Origin: Pseudomonadales bacterium
GTDB taxonomy: Bacteria; Pseudomonadota; Gammaproteobacteria; Pseudomonadales; UBA3067
Assembly: GCA_016763235.1 (NCBI GenBank)
Contig: JAESUE010000304.1
Coordinates: 1-6,860, forward strand
Direction of reading: 5' to 3'
DNA: 6,860 bases
Under the pieces are notes generated by a model that had not been told where the DNA came from, did not search any database, and was given only the letters and a program-made list of their open reading frames with translations. Each line of letters begins with the position of its first letter. Positions within the stretch are counted from its first letter, which is position 1. Positions 1-5,998 of this stretch are shown piece after piece. The position numbers and the translations under genes are program-made.

Positions 1-148
1 CGTTTATAGGTACAAGCGATCATTTTTCGCCTTGTTCTGCTCAACTTTGAACGCAATCTGAACTCTTGCAGAGTTCGCTGAGGTGTTACTTGTGGTTAAG
101 GGCGGTGGTTACAAGCAGCTGCCTGCAGCCATCTCCCGAAAAAAGTAA
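1..148. other. Non-coding sequence downstream of fba, with two small hairpins
   Basis: I see no gene in this stretch. Two inverted repeats are visible. At 12-35, ACAAG-CGA pairs with TCG-(C)-CTTGT, giving 8 bp with one bulged base and a 7-nt loop. At 60-76, GAACTCT pairs perfectly with AGAGTTC around a 3-nt loop. Neither is followed by a T-run in the direction of fba transcription, so neither is a canonical Rho-independent terminator. The stop of fba lies in an AT-rich palindrome (142-155) followed by a short T-run on the minus strand, but that stem is too weak to call. The operon may end by Rho-dependent termination or continue beyond the window edge. Confidence 0.5.
60..76. repeat. Perfect 7-bp inverted repeat downstream of fba
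   Basis: GAACTCT (60-66) and AGAGTTC (70-76) are exact reverse complements separated by TGC. The RNA would form a short hairpin with a minimal loop, about 73 nt past the fba stop. It could protect the 3' end of the operon transcript or mark a termination zone. No T-tract follows on either strand, so calling it a terminator would go beyond the evidence. Confidence 0.4.
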
Positions 149-1213
149 TTACTTTATTCTAGGGTCTAATTCACCACTTTGATAGCGCTCGCTCATTTGT
201 TCTAGCGGCAGCGGCTTTATTTTGCTGGCTTGCCCTGCTGCACCAAACGCTTCATAGCGCGCTATACAAATATCTTTCATGGCGATGGTGGTGAGCTTGA
301 GGTATTTTCGCGGGTCAAACTCGGCGGGGTTTTCTGCTAGAAAGCGTCGAACGCTCCCGGTTGAGGCTAGGCGTAAGTCGGTGTCGATGTTTACTTTTCG
401 TACACCATGTCTAATGCCTTCTTGAATTTCTTCTACCGGAACACCGTAGGTTTCAGGGATATTGCCACCGAATTCATTGATGATCGCCAGCCATTCTTGG
501 GGTACGGATGAGGAACCGTGCATCACTAGGTGAGTATCAGGAATACGTGCATGGATGGCTTTGATGCGATCAATAGCAAGCACGTCTCCAGTGGGCGGGC
601 GGGTGAACTTGTAAGCGCCATGGCTGGTGCCAATGGCGATGGCTAAGGCATCTACTCCGGTAAGCTTTACAAATTCTGCTGCTTCTTCGGGGTCTGTTAG
701 CATTTGGTCGTGGGTAAGGATTCCCTCGGCACCAACACCGTCTTCTTCGCCAGCTTGTCCTGTTTCAAGAGAGCCGAGGCAGCCCAACTCGCCTTCAACT
801 GAAACACCGCAGGCGTGAGCCATTTCTACGGTGCGCTGGGTGACGTTAACGTTGAATTCAAAGCTGGCGGGAGTTTTTTGGTCTTCCTGCAGGGAGCCGT
901 CCATCATCACGGAGGAAAATCCGAGTTGAATGGAGCGCTGGCAGGAGGCGGGCGAAGCGCCGTGATCTTGATGCATGGCGATAGGAATATGCGGGAATTC
1001 TTCAATAGCAGCCAGCATTAAATGACGCAGAAACGTAGAACCCGCATATTTGCGCGCACCCGCTGAGGCTTGCATGATAAGGGGGCTATTCGTTTTGTCT
1101 GCCGCCTCCATGATTGCTCGAACTTGTTCCAGGTTGTTGACGTTAAACGCTGGAATGCCGTAGGCGTTTTCTGCTGCGTGATCAAGCATTTGTCTCATGC
1201 TGATTAAAGCCAT
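149..1213 (-). CDS. fba: Class II fructose-1,6-bisphosphate aldolase (Calvin-cycle subtype)
   Basis: This cytosolic, zinc-dependent enzyme reversibly cleaves fructose-1,6-bisphosphate to dihydroxyacetone phosphate and glyceraldehyde-3-P; related enzymes also accept sedoheptulose-1,7-bisphosphate. At 354 residues it spans a full TIM barrel. The motif HQDHG at 81-85 supplies the catalytic Asp83 and the zinc ligand His84. VEGELG at 139-144 carries metal-site Glu142. GTSHGAYKF contains zinc ligand His198, and HGSSSVPQ contains zinc ligand His232. KVNIDTDLR at 273-281 is the phosphate/substrate-binding NxDTD segment. Length and motif wording match the class IIB 'Calvin cycle' aldolases found in many heterotrophic proteobacteria, not E. 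coli FbaA. The start follows a strong AAGGAG site at 7-nt spacing. It is the last recognisable gene of the tkt-gap-pgk-fba set, 79 bp after pgk. Function is near certain; the exact subtype is inferred from recall of the family. Confidence 0.97.
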   Translation of the reverse strand: MALISMRQMLDHAAENAYGIPAFNVNNLEQVRAIMEAADKTNSPLIMQASAGARKYAGSTFLRHLMLAAIEEFPHIPIAMHQDHGASPASCQRSIQLGFSSVMMDGSLQEDQKTPASFEFNVNVTQRTVEMAHACGVSVEGELGCLGSLETGQAGEEDGVGAEGILTHDQMLTDPEEAAEFVKLTGVDALAIAIGTSHGAYKFTRPPTGDVLAIDRIKAIHARIPDTHLVMHGSSSVPQEWLAIINEFGGNIPETYGVPVEEIQEGIRHGVRKVNIDTDLRLASTGSVRRFLAENPAEFDPRKYLKLTTIAMKDICIARYEAFGAAGQASKIKPLPLEQMSERYQSGELDPRIK

Positions 1214-1220
1214 TGATATT

Positions 1221-1226
1221 CTCCTT
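1221..1226 (-). promoter_or_regulatory. Ribosome binding site of fba
   Basis: The minus strand reads AAGGAG seven nucleotides before the ATG at 1213. This is the strongest Shine-Dalgarno match in the operon and supports the MALISM... start. The rest of the 79-bp pgk-fba spacer shows no convincing promoter or terminator. Confidence 0.8.
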
Positions 1227-1292
1227 GTAGGTGGAAATAGAGTAGGTGAAAAGTCGGATGATTAAAATCTTACGCTTTTATTGATGACGAAA

Positions 1293-2456
1293 TTATTGGC
1301 CGTTGCGTTCTTTTAATATGGCGACTGCCGGTAGCTCTTTCCCTTCTAGAAACTCGAGAAAAGCCCCTCCACCTGTTGATATGTAAGATACCTTATCATT
1401 GATTTGGTATTTATCAACGGCTGCGAGGGTGTCGCCACCACCGGCTATGGAGAAGCCTTCGCTATTGGCGATGGCGAGGGCAAGTGTTTTGGTGCCTTCG
1501 GCAAACTGGTCAAATTCAAAGACGCCGACAGGCCCATTCCATACAATGGTTTTAGCCTTGTTGATGAGCTTCGCCAATGCAGCGGCGGAGTCTGGGCCGA
1601 TATCTAAAATCATTTCGTCATCAGTGACGTTGTCTACCGCTTTAATAGTGGCCACGGCATTTTCTGAAAACTCTGTGGCAACCACAACGTCAGTGGGTAG
1701 TGGGATGTCTATTTTCGTCATGAGGTCTTTTGCTGTATCCACCAAGTTTGGCTCGTAGAGGGATTTCCCCACGTTGTAACCTTTTGCAGCCAGGAAGGTG
1801 TTGGCGATGCCGCCGCCAACGATAAGCTGGTCAACTTTGGATGAGAGGCTTTCGAGTACCGTTAGTTTAGAGGAGACTTTACTGCCGCCTACAATGGCCA
1901 GCATTGGTCTCTGTGGCTTATCAAGGCACTGAGCCAGCGCCTTGAGTTCAGCGGCGAGAAGTGGCCCAGCACAGGCGATGGGGGCAAACTTGGCGATCCC
2001 GTGGGTGGAGGCTTGGGCACGGTGTGCGGTACCAAAGGCATCCATTACAAAAATATCGCAAAGCGCAGCCATTTGCTTGGAAAGGGCATCGTCGTTTTTC
2101 TTTTCGCCTGGGTTAAAGCGTACGTTCTCGCACAGCGCTACGGTGCCGTTTTCAATTTCAACGCCGTTTAACCAGTCTTTGATCAGCGGGACGTTTTTGC
2201 CTAATAAAGTGCTGAGGTGTTTTGCCACTGGCTCAAGGCTATACGTTTCATCGTATTCTCCTTCTGTTGGGCGGCCTAGATGAGACATCAGTAATACTTT
2301 TGCGCCGCTGGCCAGGGCAGATTTAATGGTGGGCAGTGAGGCACGAATACGGGCGTCGCTGGTCACCTTTCCATCTTTAATCGGGACGTTAAGGTCTTGG
2401 CGAATGAGGACACGTTTTCCAGCCAGATCAAGTTCGTGCATTTCGGGAATAGACAT
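1293..2456 (-). CDS. pgk: Phosphoglycerate kinase
   Basis: This cytosolic enzyme transfers phosphate between 1,3-bisphosphoglycerate and ADP, giving 3-phosphoglycerate and ATP; the reaction is reversible. The 387-residue length is normal for bacterial PGK. In the N-terminal domain are RQDLNVP (19-25), Arg36 of the DARIR segment, SHLGRP (58-63), ENVRFNPGE with Arg113, and DAFGTAHR with Arg146; these form the basic 3-phosphoglycerate patch. In the C-terminal nucleotide domain are GGSKVSSKL (190-198, Lys197), VGGGIANTF, WNGPVGVFE (306-314, Glu314 towards the nucleotide ribose), GGGDT (339-343) and the closing STGGGAFLEFLEG. No key residue is missing. The gene starts 9 nt after the gap/epd stop with an overlapping ribosome binding site, so co-transcription and translational coupling with the upstream dehydrogenase are likely. 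The two enzymes catalyse consecutive steps. Confidence 0.98.
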   Translation of the reverse strand: MSIPEMHELDLAGKRVLIRQDLNVPIKDGKVTSDARIRASLPTIKSALASGAKVLLMSHLGRPTEGEYDETYSLEPVAKHLSTLLGKNVPLIKDWLNGVEIENGTVALCENVRFNPGEKKNDDALSKQMAALCDIFVMDAFGTAHRAQASTHGIAKFAPIACAGPLLAAELKALAQCLDKPQRPMLAIVGGSKVSSKLTVLESLSSKVDQLIVGGGIANTFLAAKGYNVGKSLYEPNLVDTAKDLMTKIDIPLPTDVVVATEFSENAVATIKAVDNVTDDEMILDIGPDSAAALAKLINKAKTIVWNGPVGVFEFDQFAEGTKTLALAIANSEGFSIAGGGDTLAAVDKYQINDKVSYISTGGGAFLEFLEGKELPAVAILKERNGQ

Positions 2457-2460
2457 AACG

Positions 2461-2468
2461 CTTCCTTA
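2461..2468 (-). promoter_or_regulatory. pgk ribosome binding site overlapping the gap stop codon
   Basis: On the minus strand the TAA stop of the dehydrogenase runs straight into the Shine-Dalgarno sequence: TAAGGAAG, followed by CGTT and the pgk ATG. The AGGA core is 6 nt from the start codon. Ribosomes terminating on gap would sit on the pgk initiation region, which favours translational coupling. The overlap is seen directly; the coupling is inferred. Confidence 0.8.
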
Positions 2469-3503
2469 ACGAGAGTGAGGTGAAAAAAACTGTTGGTATA
2501 AATAAGCACTGACATCCAGCATACGGTGGGCATAGGCCCATTCGTTGTCGTACCAAGCTACTAGTTTGACCTGCTTTCCTGCTGTTTTAGTGAGCAGGCT
2601 ATCAAAAATCGCTGAAGAGGAGTGACCTTTGAAATCAATTGAAACAAGGGGGGCGTCGCAATAGCTGAGGATGCCGGCGGCATCGTTTTCTGCCGCCTGT
2701 TTTATCAGTGCGTTAATGGCGTCTGCGCTGGTTTCTGTTGCCAGTTGCAAGGTGATATCTACGGCTGCTACATCTAGAGTCGGTACGCGCATGGAGTAAC
2801 CGTTGAAAATCCCTTGCATGGAGGGAAGGACTTTTTCCAGCGCGGAAAGAGCGCCGCTACTGGTGGGGATGAGGGATTGCGTTGCAGATCTGGCGCGTCG
2901 CAGGTCGTCGTGTACAGAGTCTATGAGGTGCTGGTTGTTACTATAGGAGTGAATGGTGGTTAGCAAGCCGGACTGAATTTCCACTTCACCCAAGAGGGCA
3001 TTAATGAGGGGTGCCAAGCAATTGGTGGTGCAGGATGCGTTGGAGATAATCTGGTCGCTGTCTAACAGCTGGTTTTGGTTTACACCGTAAACGATCGTGT
3101 GATCTACTTCGTCAAAAGCAGGCGCACCAATTAAGACTTTTTTAGCCCCTGCATGAATATGCTGCTGTGCTAATGCTTTGCTTCTAAATTGCCCGCTGCT
3201 TTCCAGAACAAGGTCAACCTCTAGGTCTTTCCAAGGAAGCAGTTTGGCGTTGGCTTGTTGCAAAAGCAGGATGCTATCTTGGTTAACCTTTAATTTTGCC
3301 TGGTCACTTTCTTCGACGCTAATATCGCCTTTAAAAGGCCCGTAGGTGGAGTCATATTGGACGAGGTGGGCCAGTGCCTTAGGTGAGCCGAGGTCATTGA
3401 TGGCAACAATTTCGATGTCGGGGTGCAGGCGAGACTGGTATTTTGCCCGCAGAATACTTCTGCCAATTCGACCAAAACCGTTAATTGCTACGCGCAGTGG
3501 CAT
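2466..3503 (-). CDS. gap: Type I glyceraldehyde-3-phosphate dehydrogenase family protein (GAPDH or erythrose-4-P dehydrogenase)
   Basis: As GAPDH it would oxidise and phosphorylate glyceraldehyde-3-P to 1,3-bisphosphoglycerate with NAD(P)+; as the related Epd it would oxidise erythrose-4-P towards pyridoxal phosphate. The 345 residues include an N-terminal Rossmann fold (VAINGFGRIGR, 5-15; acidic Asp37 in NDL, usual for NAD binding). The catalytic centre is SNASCTTNC with Cys158, with His185 in TTIHSYSNNQ as the base. Arg239 is in MRVPT, and Asn320 is in YDNEW near the nicotinamide. HSYxNxQ and SAIFD resemble GAPDH rather than the HSAMxDQ and HSAIVD of classic Epd. However, the Leu-Pro pair typical of NAD-specific GAPDH (ILDLPH) is Ser196-Val197 here, and DNEWGY reads DNEWAY. 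The position between tkt and pgk is where pseudomonads and E. coli relatives carry epd. The family is certain; I favour GAPDH, but substrate and cofactor are unsettled. The ribosome binding site (AGGA, 3515-3518) is 11 nt from the ATG, longer than usual. Confidence 0.9.
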   Translation of the reverse strand: MPLRVAINGFGRIGRSILRAKYQSRLHPDIEIVAINDLGSPKALAHLVQYDSTYGPFKGDISVEESDQAKLKVNQDSILLLQQANAKLLPWKDLEVDLVLESSGQFRSKALAQQHIHAGAKKVLIGAPAFDEVDHTIVYGVNQNQLLDSDQIISNASCTTNCLAPLINALLGEVEIQSGLLTTIHSYSNNQHLIDSVHDDLRRARSATQSLIPTSSGALSALEKVLPSMQGIFNGYSMRVPTLDVAAVDITLQLATETSADAINALIKQAAENDAAGILSYCDAPLVSIDFKGHSSSAIFDSLLTKTAGKQVKLVAWYDNEWAYAHRMLDVSAYLYQQFFSPHSR

Positions 3504-3511
3504 GCAGTGGC
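3494..3511. repeat. 8-bp direct repeat across the gap start codon
   Basis: GCAGTGGC occurs at 3494-3501 and again at 3504-3511, separated by AT. The minus strand therefore reads GCCACTGC-AT-GCCACTGC, with the start codon formed at the junction. It may be a small tandem duplication, and it coincides with the unusually long 11-nt gap between AGGA and the ATG. No function is evident. Confidence 0.6.
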
Positions 3512-3542
3512 GTTTCCTGTAGTGAAAATAGGGTTAGAGCGG

Positions 3543-3582
3543 TACGCGGGAGATTTTCGGTTTATTGAAAACCTCCCGCGTA
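3543..3582 (-). repeat. Long imperfect hairpin in the tkt-gap spacer
   Basis: TACGCGGGAG (3543-3552) is the exact reverse complement of CTCCCGCGTA (3573-3582). After one A/C mismatch (3553/3572) the pairing continues with TTTTC (3554-3558) against GAAAA (3567-3571), leaving an 8-nt loop, GGTTTATT. That is 15 base pairs in 40 nt, the strongest secondary structure I see in any spacer here. It begins 12 nt after the tkt stop and ends 39 nt before the gap start. No T-run follows in the direction of transcription, so it is not a standard intrinsic terminator. A role in mRNA processing, 3'-end protection of the tkt segment, partial attenuation, or a REP-like dispersed repeat would fit. The structure is seen directly; the role is inferred. 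Confidence 0.75.
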
Positions 3583-3594
3583 GAGTTTGCGCAT

Positions 3595-5589
3595 TTATAT
3601 CAGTGATTCCGCAGCCGACACAACGGCTTCGGCGGTAATACCAAAGTGCTTATAAAGCGTGTCAATAGGTGCTGAGGCACCAAAGGTGGTCATGCCGATA
3701 ACGGCACCATTTAGGCCAACGTAACGATACCAGCCATCGGTGATGCCGGCTTCTACCGCAACCCGTGCAGTGACTGCGCTGGGTAATACCGCTTCTTTAT
3801 AGCTGGCAGATTGTTGGTCGAATAGCTCGGTGCAGGGCATGGAAACCACGCGTACCTGTTTTTTCTTCTCGCGAAGAGTTTTCGCGGCTTCTAGGGCAAT
3901 AGCGACTTCGGAGCCTGTTGCGATAAGAATAAAATCTGGCGTACCTTCGCAGTTATCGAGGATGTAACCGCCTCTTTCTATTTGGGCAAGGGTCTCTGCG
4001 CTGCGAGCAATGGCGGGTAAACCTTGGCGAGACAGAGCAAGGGCTGTTGGTGCGGTGGTGGTTTCGATGGCTTTTTTCCATGCGACGGCAGTTTCGATGC
4101 TATCGCAGGGACGCCAGCAGTAGAGGTTAGGGGTGCTGCGCAGGTTGGCGATTTGCTCAATAGGTTGGTGCGTTGGGCCATCTTCACCCAAGCCGATGGA
4201 GTCATGGGTAAGCACATAGATACTTTGTTGCTTCATCAGTGCAGCCATTCGCATAGCGTTGCGTGCATATTCCATAAAGATAAGGAAGGTTCCGCCGTAG
4301 GGGATAAAACCCTTGTGCAGGTTCAGGCCATTCATAATGGCCACCATGGCAAACTCTCGAACGCCGTAGTAGAGATAGTTGCCACTGGCATCGTTGGCAC
4401 TAATTCCTTTGGAGCCAGACCATAATGTTAGGTTTGAGCCGGCAAGATCAGCGGAGCCGCCCAGTAGTTCGGGAAGCATGGGTGCGTAACTTTCAAGGCT
4501 GTTTTGCGAGGCCTTTCGGGTGGCTATTTTCTGACTTTGCTCTTGGGTATCGTTGATATATTGCGCACTGATTTCTTCCCAGTTGTCGGGAAGCTTGCCT
4601 GCTATGCGGCGTTTGAACTCTATCCCAAGCTCTGGGTAGGCTTGTGCATAGGCGGTAAATTTTTTGTTCCAGCTGGTTTCAGACTCACTCCCTTTTTCTG
4701 TGCAGTTCCACTCAGACTGGATGTCTGAGGGGATTTCAAAAGGTGGGTAGTGCCAATTTAAGGTGTTTCGTGCGGCGGTGATTTCATCGTCGCCCAGCGG
4801 AGCACCATGAACGCCAGAAGTCCCTTGTTTGTTGGGAGCGCCAAAACCAATCACTGTCTTACAGCAAATGAGTGTGGGGCGAGTGTTATCGGCTTTTGCT
4901 GCGGTAATCGCTTCATCTATGGCTGCAGAATTGTGTCCATCTACGTTAGGGATGACTTGCCAGTTGTAGGCTTCGAAGCGCTTGGGAGTATCATCACTAA
5001 ACCAGCCAGTCACTTGGCCATCGATGGAAATACCGTTGTCGTCGTACATCACGATGAGCTTGCCGAGGCCAAGTGTGCCAGCCAAGGAGCATGCTTCGTG
5101 GGAAATGCCTTCCATGAGGCAGCCATCGCCAACAAAAACGTAAGTGTGGTGGTCGACGATTTGATGGTCGGCTTGGTTGAATTGGTCTGCCAGAGTTTTT
5201 TCGGCAATCGCCATACCCACTGCGTTGGCCAAACCCTGCCCCAAGGGGCCGGTGGTGGTTTCGATGCCAGGGGCTTCGTTGTACTCAGGGTGCCCAGCCG
5301 TTTTGGAGTGAAGTTGGCGGAACTGTTTGATGTCCTCAATGCTGAGGTCGTAGCCTGTTAGGTGTAACAATGAATAAAGCAGCATCGAGCCGTGACCATT
5401 GGACAGAATAAAACGGTCACGGTCAGGCCAGTTTGGGTTTTGAGGGTTGTGCTTTAGATGGCTACGCCATAACACTTCGGCAATATCTGCCATTCCCATG
5501 GGCGCACCGGGGTGGCCGCTTTTGGCTTTTTGAACTGCATCCATGCTAAGTGCGCGTATCGCGTTGGCAAGTTGACGTTGAGTAGGCAT
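3595..5589 (-). CDS. tkt: Transketolase
   Basis: This cytosolic, thiamine-diphosphate- and divalent-metal-dependent enzyme moves two-carbon ketol units between sugar phosphates in the non-oxidative pentose phosphate pathway (xylulose-5-P with ribose-5-P or erythrose-4-P). The 664 residues match the usual bacterial length. Visible sites are His26 in KSGHPGAPMG, His66 in SNGHGS, His100 in TAGHPE, GPLGQG at 114-119, and the metal/ThDP motif GDGCLMEG (154-161) with Asn185 downstream. His262 lies in SGVHGAPLG and Arg358 in TRKASQ. The catalytic Glu412 is in GVREFAM, which activates the cofactor. His462, His474 in GPTHQP and Arg521 in LSRQG are substrate contacts. The C-terminal domain (about 550-664) is complete. 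GGAG (minus strand of 5599-5602) lies 9 nt before the ATG. It is the first gene of the minus-strand operon, divergent from metK and 91 bp upstream of gap. No lesion is seen. Confidence 0.98.
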   Translation of the reverse strand: MPTQRQLANAIRALSMDAVQKAKSGHPGAPMGMADIAEVLWRSHLKHNPQNPNWPDRDRFILSNGHGSMLLYSLLHLTGYDLSIEDIKQFRQLHSKTAGHPEYNEAPGIETTTGPLGQGLANAVGMAIAEKTLADQFNQADHQIVDHHTYVFVGDGCLMEGISHEACSLAGTLGLGKLIVMYDDNGISIDGQVTGWFSDDTPKRFEAYNWQVIPNVDGHNSAAIDEAITAAKADNTRPTLICCKTVIGFGAPNKQGTSGVHGAPLGDDEITAARNTLNWHYPPFEIPSDIQSEWNCTEKGSESETSWNKKFTAYAQAYPELGIEFKRRIAGKLPDNWEEISAQYINDTQEQSQKIATRKASQNSLESYAPMLPELLGGSADLAGSNLTLWSGSKGISANDASGNYLYYGVREFAMVAIMNGLNLHKGFIPYGGTFLIFMEYARNAMRMAALMKQQSIYVLTHDSIGLGEDGPTHQPIEQIANLRSTPNLYCWRPCDSIETAVAWKKAIETTTAPTALALSRQGLPAIARSAETLAQIERGGYILDNCEGTPDFILIATGSEVAIALEAAKTLREKKKQVRVVSMPCTELFDQQSASYKEAVLPSAVTARVAVEAGITDGWYRYVGLNGAVIGMTTFGASAPIDTLYKHFGITAEAVVSAAESLI

Positions 5590-5663
5590 GACTTATTTCT
5601 CCAAAGATGCAGACGGTGATGATTCATTTGGTTTTGCAGCCAAGTAAGCAGCTGCACACAAAA

Positions 5664-5680
5664 GGGCGCTATTTTCGCCC
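5664..5680 (-). terminator. Candidate attenuator hairpin in the tkt leader
   Basis: Read on the minus strand, GGGCG pairs with CGCCC around the loop AAAATAG and is followed at once by TTTTGTG. A GC-rich stem followed by a short T-run is the form of a weak Rho-independent terminator. It lies 74 nt upstream of the tkt start, within the leader if transcription begins near 5830. Only five base pairs and four consecutive Ts make it marginal. On the plus strand no T-run follows, so it would act only on leftward transcription. It could attenuate tkt operon expression or be a chance structure. Confidence 0.4.
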
Positions 5681-5760
5681 AGTGAGCGGCATACAGCAAA
5701 TTTTGTCGCAAGTTTTTTACACAATGACCACACAATATGATGCAGGAGCGTGTTCTGAGT

Positions 5761-5779
5761 GCCATTTGGCTAAAATGGC
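5761..5779. promoter_or_regulatory. 19-bp interrupted palindrome, possible operator
   Basis: GCCATTT (5761-5767) and AAATGGC (5773-5779) are exact reverse complements around GGCTA. The left arm with the spacer also contains a smaller overlapping dyad, GCCA-TT-TGGC. The element lies just downstream of the candidate tkt start site and upstream of the candidate metK promoter, so a dimeric regulator bound here could affect both. Alternatively it folds as a hairpin in the tkt leader RNA. I do not recognise it as the box of a known regulator. Confidence 0.4.
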
Positions 5780-5798
5780 GGTATGCTGCGAAGCTATT

Positions 5799-5827
5799 TT
5801 GCTTGTCTTGGCTATAGTACTTACGAT
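5799..5827 (+). promoter_or_regulatory. Candidate metK promoter
   Basis: TTGCTT (5799-5804) and TACGAT (5822-5827) are separated by 17 bp, a sigma-70-like arrangement with weak hexamers. An alternative -10, TATAGT (5813-5818), matches the consensus better but lacks a good -35 element. Either would start transcription near 5825-5835 and give a leader of roughly 165 nt. I found no better pair closer to metK. Confidence 0.25.
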
Positions 5828-5836
5828 CTATCGCTT

Positions 5837-5866
5837 ATTATAGAGGTCGTTTTGTTGCCCAGAGAA
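5837..5866 (-). promoter_or_regulatory. Candidate tkt operon promoter
   Basis: The minus strand carries a perfect TATAAT (complement of 5837-5842). Eighteen bases upstream is TTCTCT (complement of 5861-5866), a three-of-six match to the -35 consensus. Transcription would start near 5830, leaving a leader of about 240 nt containing both inverted repeats of this region. The exact -10 is the main support; such hexamers also occur by chance in AT-rich spacers. Confidence 0.35.
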
Positions 5867-5998
5867 TAGGTTGGCAGGGCGTCTTCTGACAATAACAATG
5901 AGAGAAAGCAGTCAAGTAAGCGTAATAGAATTCATGGCAGTGCTGGTTGGCGTGTTCACCGCATTGTTTCTACCTTCTGAACCCACGAGTAACAACTC

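Larger units (their letters stand above)
5590..5998. other. Divergent tkt/metK intergenic region
   Basis: This 409-bp stretch separates the two opposing genes and I see no credible protein gene in it. Its open frames are short, lack ribosome binding sites and resemble nothing I recognise. It holds a terminator-like hairpin (5664-5680) and an interrupted palindrome (5761-5779). Candidate promoters for both directions lie within 5799-5866, placing both start sites near 5825-5835. Both mRNAs would then have long leaders, about 240 nt for tkt and about 165 nt for metK. In Pseudomonas a helix-turn-helix regulator gene lies between metK and tkt, from recall of that genome; none is present here. No recognisable SAM or SAH riboswitch and no tandem MetJ boxes were found by eye. 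Confidence 0.6.

Noticed and set aside
142..155. AT-rich palindrome with a following T-run at the fba stop, as an intrinsic terminator
   Set aside because: The stem is about five weak pairs around AATT and would overlap the stop codon; too unstable for a terminator call.
4807..5361. 184-residue plus-strand open frame antisense to tkt
   Set aside because: It lies wholly inside transketolase, whose frame is intact and fully conserved in motifs; the antisense product resembles no family I know. The same holds for the antisense frames over pgk, gap and fba.
149..5589. Calvin-cycle (cbb) operon indicating autotrophy
   Set aside because: Although tkt, gap, pgk and a Calvin-subtype fba are clustered, there is no RuBisCO, phosphoribulokinase or CbbR gene here, and this order is standard in heterotrophic gammaproteobacteria.
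5454..5765. 103-residue minus-strand open frame over the tkt leader and start
   Set aside because: It overlaps the tkt N-terminus in another frame, has no evident ribosome binding site, and its sequence is low in recognisable features.
5830..5998. SAM riboswitch or MetJ boxes in the metK leader
   Set aside because: No SAM-I or SAM-II core and no tandem AGACGTCT-like boxes are visible; only a short GTCTTCTGAC-like match. A covariance-model search would settle it.
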